From: Acanthopleura granulata
Taxonomy: Eukaryota > Mollusca > Polyplacophora > Chitonida > Chitonidae
Reading direction: 5' to 3'
Length of the DNA: 64,000 bases
Assembly: GCA_016165875.1 (NCBI GenBank)
Contig: JABBOT010000036.1
Location: 1,684,616 to 1,748,615 of the forward strand
Both the position numbers and the translations under genes were made by a program. This document shows positions 9,686-21,600 of this stretch, one piece after another (the stretch's first letter is position 1; the number at the start of each line of letters is the position of its first letter). Under the pieces are notes generated by a model. It did no database searches. It was not told the origin of the DNA and worked only from the letters and a program-made list of their open reading frames with translations.

Positions 9686-12600
9686 GTGAGTCACCAGGAC
9701 TGGACTCTCTACATCAAGATTGTTCGCAGTTTTTCTTTGTAGCACAATTTAGTGTTTCACACTGACCTGCATCAACATCTGTAAAATCCATTTTGCATTT
9801 GTGATAAGTTGATCTCCCCTGCTTTCAAATGGATGTATCTGTATACATTGACTGCCTTAAAATCTAGGCTCACACAGACACTGCTGAGTTTCATCATGTC
9901 TTAGTTTGTAATGAGTTACCTCCCCTGTTTTCAGATGGATATATCTGTAGACATTGAGTGCCTGAAAATCTTCACTGACACAAACACTGCTAAGTTTCAT
10001 GTTGTCTTAGTTTATAACTAGTTACCCCCCTAGTTTTCAAACACATGTATCATATTGACTGCCTTTAAATCTTGCTTGACATGAAAATCGCTAAGTTTCA
10101 TCATGTCTTAGTTTGTAACAAGTTACCTCCCCTGTTTTCAGACAGGTCGCGTCGACATCAACACCCCTAAAGCCTGCGGCCACAAGGGGCCAGTCCTCGA
10201 TGTCAAGTGGAACCCCTTCAATGATCATGTGATCGCCTCATGCTCAGAGGACGCCACCGTGAGTTACTTGTTAATTCTTCGCCTTTTTTTTTTTTTTTGG
10301 AACATTTTTGTTTTCTCCATCGTCTGGACCTGTGTGCTACAACACTGATTTATCAGGGTACTAGGTAGCTATCAAGTTGAAGCCAGCTTAATAAAAGCAA
10401 ACATATACTGTCAAGAAATGACCAAAGTGATGCTGGAATTCAAGCTCCAAACTCCAAGCAAACCAACCAACAAGTGTCAGAAAAAGCAAGGTTTCTGTTT
10501 TGACTTTGTTCAGCAGATTGTGGGAATATTGTCAAGATACTGCTGTTTTGTTTGCTTACAGCACGAGCTTCTTTGGGTACAGTTAAATTTAGGAGTGGGT
10601 AGTTGGACATGACAATTTGTATACATTGCCCTGCTCTCAGAGCTGATTGGGTGTAGATGACACTAAACTGTCAACAACGCTCGTGTGGCCATTTGCTGAT
10701 GACCACTTGTCTACCATCAGTATGATGTCCGTATCTGTACATCACGTGGAAAAGTTCATCAGTAACTTGCCGAAGGTCTGTGGTTTATTTGAGTTGTCCA
10801 CTCATAAAACCAGAAGTGCAAAATGCTTAAGTGTGACAATAACAGTCAAATAAGTGAACACTTTTAAATTTGATTTTTGTACCTCCTGGTTCTCAGGTTA
10901 AAGTCTGGCAGATCCCGCAGGAAGGATTACGCACAAACCTCACTGATTGGTCAGTTGATCTGCACGGCCACCAGAGGCGTGTCGGGTACATTGACTGGCA
11001 CCCTACAGCAGAGAATATTGTGCTGAGTGCTGGACTTGATTTCAAGGTGAGTGTGGAACCACAGAAAAGATGGTACTGGTTTAAATTTACTTCAAGTAGC
11101 ATTTCACACTGACGTGTCTTTTTACTCAAATTAATAGAAGAAACAAATGACTTTAAAAGCTATGAGACTTCTCTCAAAATAGCAGTTAAGCTTAATAACT
11201 CAAATACATGATGTTTTTTTAGACTTATTACTCAAAATAGCTGAGTAATTTACTCATGACTCAAAATAGCTGAGTAATTCACTCATGACTCAAAATAGCT
11301 GAGTAATTCACTCATGACTCAAAATTTTAGCAATCATCGTCAGGGAATACATTGAATATGTGTGTTGAATACTGATGTATTGCCTGACGATGATTGCTAA
11401 TTGCTTTTTAAACACTCAGTTTCAAAACTTGAGGCTCAGCGCGGTTTCTTCCCACCATAATACTGACTGCTGTCGTGTAAGAGAAATATGCATGAGTAGG
11501 GTGTAAAACACCAATCAAATAAATAAACAGTTTGCTGGATTCTGATAATTATATTCTGTTCAAGTTTATAAAGCTCTTTTAAAGTTTGAATAGAATTGAG
11601 ATTGTATGATATCCTACTCAACTTTAATTTGCTCTATGAATAATTTTTTTTCCAGACAAGTGCTGTAATATGTATATATATCCTTATTAATGAGATTTAA
11701 TTTGCGATTTTTCAGTGTATAATCTGGAATGTAGAACAAGCCGAGCCTGTCAACATCGTAAATTGCCATCCAGACACAGTTTTCTCCATTTGCTGGAACC
11801 GCGACGGCAGTTTATTTGCTACCACCTGTAAAGACAAGAAGATAAGAGTTGTTGATCCAAGGGCTGGATATGTTGCAGTTGTAAGTAGCTCCATTCCTTT
11901 TTGTCTGAATTTTTGTACATTTGGTTGGCACCGTCCTGAAATGCAATAAATTTTATCATCAAAAGAAAAAGGATAGTATTGAACATCACAAGAAAAGTTA
12001 ACGGGTAAATCTTACAGATGAAAGAAGTTTAAATATGGTTTATCAAATGTATATTTGATGGAGAAAATAGTAGTGATGGTTACATTTACCTGAGCTGCAA
12101 TCAGTTTTCATTTCCTGAAACACATAATTGTTTATTCAGCTGAAATAGATATAAATCTAAGTTAAGTAAAGATGTTATCTCCACGTGGTGTACAGTTTTA
12201 ATCATTAATCAGTTAAAAGGCACATGCTGCTGTTCGGGGTCTGGCTCACTGCGACTCTCAGGCTATGGGCTCAAATCTAGCTTTCGCTATTTTTACCTCA
12301 GCTTTTAGTCAGTAGGTTTGTCAGGTTTTTGCCAAAGGTTGGTGGTTTACTCCAGTTTCCTCCACCCATAAACCTGACCACCATCGTACAACTAAAACAG
12401 TAAAATTCTTGTGCTTGTTGTTTGTAGGAAGGTCAAGGTCACCAGGGCCCAAAGGCCACCAAGGTCGTCATGCTGGGGAATACCCTCAGTAACTATTTAT
12501 ATACCACGGGGTTTTCCCGGACCAGTGAGAGGCAGCATGCAGTGTGGGATATAGTGAGTGTAATAGTGTTTAAAACCACTGACGAATGAAATTCAGATTG

Positions 12601-15600
12601 TGTCATGTCCTAAACTGCTCCGGGAAAATAGTCCAATGAAAGCCTGTAAAACAAGATTAACCTGATCATGAGATTATGATTACCACAAACTTACATAGCA
12701 TAGTTTTTACTGAAGTCAAAACATTTCATGTTAAGTAAGAATATTTAATGTTTAAATTCAAAAAATTTACTGTACACATATATATCTTACATACTGTGTA
12801 TTGAAACAAGAGATTATTGTTTTTTCTTCCATTAAAGGGTTCTCTTTTCATCCAGTATATCATTTTTTAAAAGTCACAATTTAAGTTGAAATTCCGACCT
12901 TTTATTCCCCCAATAGAGAAGTTTCAAGTTCGAACTCTTTTGTCAGAAAAGGTAAAAAGAGTCCAACTGTGTCATGTGACTTCAGGCAATTTAGTTCACT
13001 TTAATTTTACAGATCACCTGTCTCACCGTGTTAGGGTGGTACAGACATCCTCTCCTTCAATCATCAGCTTCTAAAGTTAAAAAACTTTATTTGTTTGGAG
13101 TTTTATGTCGTACTCATGAATGTTTCACTTACACAACGGCAGTCAGTATTGTGTTGGCAGGAAAAAGGAAAGAGCCCCAGGGAATACTGGGACCATTCGT
13201 TTTACTGTATATATCTGTTCATACTTATATTGGGTACAACTGAAACCTTGGTTCATGAATACCTTTGAATTGATATTCTCCTTCTCAATTTTTTCCAGAG
13301 AAGTTTCGGAAAGCCACTCAAGATGGAAACCATTGATTATTCCAACGGGGTTATAACGCCATTCTACGATTATGACACAGGCGTTGTATTCCTGGCTGGG
13401 AAGGTAAGGAAATCAGGCCAGGTTGTCTCCCCTGATAACCGTCCACACATGATCCTAGGTCGAAAACTAAAGGCTTTGATTTGGTTGGTTTGATCTAGGG
13501 TATTGATCTTAGGCAAATTTTCTAGGCTGGCAAGAAGCTTTAGGAATTCAGGTCACACTCCTGCTAATAGCCCATTTGTCATTCATGTGTTTTGATGGGA
13601 ATATTTGTTTGTTAGGATGAGGTTCTTAAGAAACCTGACTGTTAAATATGATTCATGTGCTGTTTATGAGAAGTCGGTCCCATCGACGCTGTACTGTCAT
13701 TTGTGATCCCTGTGTTTCCAGGGAGATGGGAATATTCGATATTTTGAGGTGGTCCCTCAGGAGCCATACTGTCACTTCCTCAATCAGTACCAGTCCTCGA
13801 CCCCTCAGAGGAGCGTCTGTGAGTACATCTGCACTCGGAGTCGGTAGCCATCTTGTCTTTGTATTGTACTTTATATTTTCTTCTGAAAAATAAACATCGA
13901 TGTTGTATTTAGAAAGTTTAACAAAAGGTGTAGTGGAACAAATGTCATTGATTTCAAATGTCGCAACATTCAGATTTGTACATTTGGTTTGATTTGACAG
14001 GTGTAGAAACGGTATTTAATTTTACGTTGACTGTTACAATTGAATCTTTAAGTTTAATAGCAGCTGGAGAAAAAACCGATTTATTTATTTATTTTATTGT
14101 TGTTTTACGCAAAACTTTAGAATATTTCATTTATACAACGGTGGCCAGCATTTTGGTGGCAGGAAACTGGGCAGAGACCCAGGGGAAAGCCACGACCATC
14201 CCCAGGTAGCTGCCCAACCTTCCTACGTACAAACACAGAGGAAGACAGCGTGAGCTGGACTTGAACTCACAGCAACCAAATTGAGAAAACACTCCTATGT
14301 CGTGGCATGTTAACATGGTGTTGGTGTGTATAGTATTCCTCAAACTACCATTGCTGTTTTCCCTGTCAGGTGCCATGCCAAAGAGAGGCTGCGACGCCCA
14401 CAAGAACGAAATCATGAGGTTTTACAAACTGTACGCTGATAAAAGCATTGTGGAGCCCGTCTCTATGATCGTACCCAGAAGGGTAGGTTTGTCTTGGAAC
14501 AGGCACACAGTTCAACAGATTACTGGTTTCTAAGGCAACTGCCTTAAAAAGCTTTCTGAAACTTTCTGAGTTTTGCACACCCTATACACAGCGGTTGATC
14601 CCGTGGTGGGATTTGATCTCTGTGTGTCACACTCACATCCCGTTCAATCTGTATAAGGATCATGTCCACTTTTCCATATATATCTTCCTTAGGACAGGAA
14701 ATAAAGATACCTCACTGATGGGTTACAGTTTTCTGCACAGTGGCTACTCAGGTCCGGTTTTGACCATAGTTCTCTTGCAATGTGTGGGAAATGTGTGTTA
14801 CAGGTAGTTTGTGTCCACAACGTCATCCTGCGGACTGAAACAGTGCTATAACTCCTTGAAAACTTAAAGCCCAAATGACTTAAAACATGTAAAGTTCCCC
14901 ATTGAACCCAGCTGGTTGACGTGTCATTCACGTGGGGCTGTGAGCGTTTTTCATTGTAAGTGTGCATAGTTTTCCGATGTGCCAAGGATAACTGCTGTCA
15001 GTGTTGTTTGCTACGGGTTTGGATTGTTGTTGTGGGTCATTTTCTGCTAAAGACTAAAGCGAATAAATTGAAGGCTTTGCTATAAGTACTTGATGTAAAG
15101 TGAAGAAATCTAGACATTTTGTTTTAAATGGCAAATTACTGAACATTGAAATAGAGGTTTTTACCAGAAACTTAGAACCCTCTGGCTAGAAAACTTCATT
15201 TATTCTTTAAATATGAAAGTAGAAAAGAAAAAAAGTTAAATCCCTTATCCAACAACGTTGCAGGGATGTTGACACCTTGGTAATAGAAAAGGGAACACAA
15301 AGTGATAAAATTAAAGCAGAATGTGCTAGACTTGAATTTGTGACTGGCACGTATGACATAGAATAGTCCCAGGAATAAACACCAGCATGGCGACCTCGCA
15401 GCTTTGATCTTTTGCTCAAACCCTATAACAAAAGACAGAAGGAATACATTGCTGCAGCGCTTGAAGTAAACTGTAGTGATTTGTTTCATGCTGTCTTACA
15501 CCAGATCCGATGTTAAAAGTAGGAGAAAATTTTGACGATTTCTGAAAGTCTATTTCGTCAAAACCTTAAAACCACACAAGCCAAAATTATCGCTTGTTGA

Positions 15601-18600
15601 TTCATTGTCCAGATGTCAAGAAGGTCTAGAAAATGTTTTCACGCAATCAGTGTAGACAGTTTTCAAAAAATTTTACATTGGGGGAAGGTCTTCCTGTATA
15701 GTGACAGTATATAAAATTTCAGCCGGATTGCTTCAACATTTTTTTTTTTAAAGAAAGATGTATAAAATTCGAAATGGCTGCAATGCCATGTGACCAATCC
15801 AAAATCGAAAGTTTCAAAAAATTTTTAACCGCAGCAGTATCTTGACTGTCAGGTTTGGTTTCTTTTTCCCTAGCAGTCTGGGAGATTTGAGGTCTTATTG
15901 TACAAACATCCAATAGTAGTTCTACCAGGATGGAGTGCACCCCTAAATAATCATGTTTGTACACCCCTAAATAATCATGTTTGTACAAATTCTCTGACTA
16001 CTTTTCTAGGCCGAAACTTTCCAGGAGGACATCTTCCCACCCACAGCCAGTTCAACTCCATCCCTGACGGCGGACGAGTGGATATCTGGTCTTAACAGGG
16101 ACCCCATTCTGATCTCCCTGCAGGTAGGGAAGTGGTGTTCTGTGCATGTGGAAGTGTTGGTCTGCTTGTGTGGAAGTGGTGTTCTGTGTATGTGGAAGTG
16201 GTGTTCTGTGTATGTGGAAGTGGTGTTTTGTGTATGTGGAAGTGTTGGTCTGCTTGTGTGGAAATGGTGTTCTGTGTATGTGGAAGTGTTGGTCTGTGTG
16301 GAAGTGGTGTTCTGTGCATGTGGAAGTGTTGGTCTGCTGGTGTGGAAGTGGTGTTCTGTGTATGTGGAAGTGGTGTTCTGTGCATGTGGAAGTGTTGGTC
16401 TGCTTGTTTGGAAGTGGTGTTCTGTGTATGTGGAAGTGGTGTTCTGTGCATGTGGAAGTTGGTCTGCTTGTGTGGAAGTAGTGTTCTGTGTATGTGGAAG
16501 TGGTGCTCTGTGTATGTGGAAGTGGTATTCTGTGTGTGGAAGTGGTATTCAGTGTATGTGGAAGTGGTATTCTGGTGTTCTGTGTATGTGGAAGTGGTAT
16601 TCTGTGTCTGGAAGTGGTGTTCTGTGCATGCGGAAGTGGTGTTCTGTGTATGTGGAAGTGGTATTCTGTGTATGTGGAAGTGGTGTTCTGTGCATGTGGA
16701 AGTTGGTCTGCTTGTGTGGAAGTAGTGTTCTGTGTATGTGGAAGTGGTGCTCTGTGTATGTGGAAGTGGTATTCTGTGTGTGGAAGTGGTGTTCTGTGTA
16801 TGTGGAAGTGGTGTTCTGTGCATGTGGAAGTTGGTCTGCTTGTGTGGAAGTAGTGTTCTGTGTATGTGGAAGTGGTGCTCTGTGTATGTGGAAGTGGTAT
16901 TCTGTGTGTGGAAGTGGTATTCTGGTGTTCTGTGCATGTGAAAGTGGTGTTCTGTGTATGTGGAAGTGGTGTTCTGTGTATGTGGAAGTGGTGTTCTGTG
17001 CATGTGGAAGTTGGTCTGCTTGTGTGGAAGTAGTGTTCTGTGTATGTGGAAGTGGTGCTCTGTGTATGTGGAAGTGGTATTCTGTGTGTGGAAGTGGTAT
17101 TCTGGTGTTCTGTGCATGTGAAAGTGGTGTTCTATGTATGTAGAACAGAGAGCTGTAATCAAACAGTGTACAAGTTTCAAGATGGAACTCTTTTGTCGAT
17201 AAAAGTGAAGAAAATCCTACTTTTCCAAAATAAATGTTAGACAGCTGTTTTTCTTGCATGATTACATATTGCATTGTTGAGTGATGGTGAAAATTAAAGA
17301 GCTGAATGTTTGTAAATTCGGAAGTCCTTAAAGGAAAGTTGTTTCATCTGTGCCTCAGTTCACAATGTGGTAAACCATTGATTGCCAAATGACAATTAAA
17401 AGTTACCTGACATTTTAACAAGTTTTTACATCGTGCAGTATACTAGGATTTTATTTTACCTTAATGTAATTCTTCAAACTTGTCGCATGTTTGAAACGTG
17501 TTTATTCAAGCATATTCTGAAGGCATTATTCTGTGTTGACTGATACAGTTATTTTTTTATTGTGAAGCCCTGAAGCTGGCCACTCCAACCAATGAAGTTT
17601 TTCTTCAAAATCAAATAGAAAGTGTGCATAAAGTATGCCTTGAAAGTTACTCTTCCGTATGCGAAAATGTTGACGAATTAGGGTTAGTAACAAAAAGGCA
17701 TTTGTTCTGAAAACTCTGCTATTGTTTTGTTTTCAAAATTAAGTATGGGGAGGGCACAGATGTTCAATCTATGCCTGGAACTGGACATTTCTTGTTGTTA
17801 ATACTTTATCTTTAGTTTCACTGTATGGAATCTTAAAGATAAGGTGCTTACAACAGGCCCAGAAGCCTCTCAGAATGGGCGTGCCATATCAAAATTTGTC
17901 TATTTCATCTCTATGACTATGGTATTTGTTTGTTTTTATTTACAGGATGGTCACATAACGAATACACCACAGACCTCGGCCTCTGTTGCTGTTCAGAAAC
18001 AGGTGATCTATCACAGACTAGCCACCTGTGATGTATCACAGATTAGCCACCCCTCATCTGTCGCAGATTAGCCACCTGTGATCTATCACAGATTAGCCAC
18101 TTGTGATCTATCACAGATTAGCCAAACGTCATCCATCAGAGATTAGCCACCTGTCATCTATCAGAGATTAGCCACCTGTCATCTATCGCAGATTAGCCAC
18201 CCCTCATCTGTCGCAGATTAGCCACCTGTGATCTATCACAGATTACCCACCTGTGATCTATCACAGATTAGCCACTTGTGCTCTATCACAGATTAGCCAA
18301 ACGTCATCCATCACAGATTAGCCACCTCTCATCTATCACAGAATAGCCAAACGTCATTCATCACAGAATAGCTACCCATCATCTCGCAGATTAGCCACCC
18401 ATCATCTATCGCAGATTAGCCACCCATCATCTATCGCAGATTAACCATCCGTCACTCATCACAGATTAGCCTTCCATCATCCATCGCGGATGAACCACCT
18501 GTTATCTATCACAGATTAGCCACCAGTTAGCTTCAGGTATCACTTACATAAAAAGATATCACTAAAAGCCATAGTAGAGCTGGTTTCAGATAACCTTGTC

Positions 18601-21600
18601 TTTGTTTTTCTGTTTTATATTTATTTGTCTTCAGCATGGCATAAAGCAACAAATTTCTGTGAAATAAACTGTCAGAAATTATTGCACCCAAAAGGGGTAC
18701 ACAATTAGTGCCATCTGAATGAGGTGCTTGAATAAATGGGCGGCACCTGAGATGTAACTTAACCCATACAGACTTTATAGCCTGGATTTACTTTTCTGTC
18801 ATCAACCAACCAGTGGGTATTCTGTACCCATTTTATGTGGGTATTGGTTTTCAAAGCAAAGAGGACATTAATGCATTTCTTTGCTGCTACCTTGCATGGA
18901 CACCCTTCTCATGTCAGAAATGAGGCTTGAAGACAATGTTCTCATTGTTTAGCAGTGCAAAATATAGATAGGGATTCACACATGTCGATAGTCTCAGAGG
19001 ACAAGTGCCTGCCCCCCCCCCCCCAAAATATATATTTTCCCAAGTAATGAAACCTTACAACCACTGTATTTGTGCTGAAGATTCACCTGAAAATGTGTTT
19101 TGAGAGGCAGAGAAAAGTCAGAAAATATTACATGTGGTGCTGAAACTTTTTCCCAGAGACTTAAGACGTATTATCCTTCCTTGTAGAAAGATTACAGATA
19201 GAATTGTCAGAGTGAAGCAAAACATACAGCCTGGTCATAGGAGGAATCTTGAGGAAAAATACAGCAATCCTGAGTATTTGTTTAACATAGACAGATCGAT
19301 TGAAGTTAGTTCTGACACATGTATGATCTCCAGAAAAATAAATACGCAAGTAGGTTTGTCCTAAGTTCTTCTTGTTGTGACTCTAGGACGGTGCTCTGCT
19401 CCACGCCCCGACCATCACAACGTACAAAGCCGTCAACAAGTCCGTCAATGGCTCCGCCCACTTCCCCGAGGCCAAAGTCCCCAAGAAGTCGGCCACGGTC
19501 CCGCCGTTTGAAGGCACCACGGTGACGGTGACCGCCAGTCTCGCTCCCAGCCAGAGGGAGTTGCCGGCCTCCATCAAAAACATCCAGCGTCTTAGCGCCC
19601 ACGAGTCCATAGAGGAAACGTCCAGTGAAACTAGGTCAGGGACCGTCTTCTCTTTACCTGTTGCCTACTGAATTTTGTTGTGATACACGGTCTGGGGTTT
19701 TTGTGTTAAAATTTTCAAATGGGTGATTTTTCAAATTTTTGTGATATACATTGGTGAAACAAACATACATTTATCACCTGTTTGAAAATTTGGTATTTTC
19801 ATATATCACTGGTGCCTGTGAAAATTCTGGCTACATTTTCATGAAACTTTGTAAATTGGTTTTTCACAGGTTTTGTTGTAAGTCATTTCACCTTAATGAT
19901 GGTCTCACCTGATTTTTAACTTTTTTGCATATCCATCGCTGGGCTTTTCTGGGAGCTGCTGCACATAACACATCTCTTGTCAGCGACGGATAGACGGTGG
20001 AAATTGCCACAATTGTTGGCAAGTGTTTTTTTGGTGGATTGTACAAACCCAGTATTTTGTGTGTGAAACCTTTCAAAACATGCAGTTCTTTCAGACACAT
20101 CCCAGGAAAGATCAGTCATTACCTTTGTTCAGATTCTTAATTGTCTCCCTTGAATTGTAGCTCTTCGGACAACGTCAATGACATGATCACAGCCTATGAG
20201 AGGAGGTGGAGACGTCCTCCAGATAACATTGACGTGGGTCAAAGTTCAAACATCAAACGGGGTTGGTCTCAGCAGAACAGCGTAACGTCCAATGGGGCGG
20301 GATCTCAGGAGGTGGAGGTAGGATTTCATTGGTTCATTATCAACTCATTAGCATATAGTTTTGTACAAAGTTTTCAGTGTGTTTTTTACAAGTATGAGGA
20401 TTTGCATTAGTGATGTTACAGTGGATGAGGAGTGAGGAATAAAGATCTACATGACCCTGTTTGTTACGAGTGATTTTCAGCAGACACAGATACTATCTCC
20501 ATTCATGTATACGTCTGTTAATTCAAATTTCCTGTTGATTGTGCGTCTTTGTCCCACGACACGAATCACTTATTAACAAGACAGACTGTCAGAATAGAAC
20601 GTAGTGTCACCACCTCTGCATGAGTTTGCCCCACACTTGTATCGAGGCAGTTCTGAATGAGGAATACACACAGCTGGATCCTTACCTTCTTTTTTTTTTT
20701 TCTCACAACTTAACATGCTTAATTAATATGGAAAAGTTTCCCATTCATGTATGCGATGCTTTTTCGTTGTGAAATGTAGTGGACTTTTCCTGTATTTCAC
20801 ATGAATTAATTTTTGCTAAAACCAAGTAAAAGTGTGTTTGCGTCGCTTGCGTAGTTAGATGTGACTCTCTTCCTAATCAGAAACACCGAGAGTTGATTTT
20901 TCTGCATAATGTGAAAACAAAAGTTTATTTTATGATGACTTCATGTGTCATTTCTGTTCAGAAACATTTACGACACTTAGTTGATAGCAGTTTTGGACGT
21001 TTCAGTCAGAGCATTGAATTCAAAGTAAGGAAAAGGAAAGTGACGATCGCACATTTATTTCAAACACACAACATAAATTATTTCAATTTCAAATCTGATT
21101 GTATTCAAAACCTTTGAAAGTGTTTTCTTTATTAGTCCTAAAACAATATTTAGTCCTGAAGATTTTCTATGATTTCCATTCTTTTGAATTGTTCATGCTT
21201 TTTTCTTTTGCTATGCGTCTGTTGTTGTTGTTTTGCCATGTTGAGTGGTGTTCTCCAACCAGGGGAAGCAAATCTTGTTGACAGAGTCCTCGATGTATCT
21301 ACTTGAAAAGCAGTGTCAGCAGTGCTTATTCATGATGGTATTTTGTACTGGTAGTGAGAGGCCCTGCTGATTTATAGCTTGCAAGATTTGCTTCCCTTTG
21401 TAGAGGGCTGGAGAACATGATGCCAGTGTTACACGCTGACTGGTTGTTTGTTATTTTTTGTAACAGTTTTGATTTTTGCATGGGCTTTGTTGTTTGCTGT
21501 TTTAGTTCCAGGGCAGCGCCCCTCCCACACCTCTGACACCAATGTCTCTCCTCAACTCCCTCATGGATGTCGATCATTCACCAAAGACGAATAAGTTTTT

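Noticed and set aside
10750..10855. Possible further SINE family A copy in coronin intron 2
   Set aside because: Only loose similarity (CTGTGGTTTATTTGAG, CACTCATAAAACC) and no tail, so too weak to annotate.
15196..15489. 97-residue minus-strand open frame in coronin intron 8
   Set aside because: Hydrophobic, low-complexity translation of AT-rich intron without splice sites or a recognisable domain.
16092..17180. Open frames of over 300 residues on both strands (CMWKWCSVY / HFHMHRTP types)
   Set aside because: All come from the 22-bp intronic minisatellite, which reads open in all three frames.
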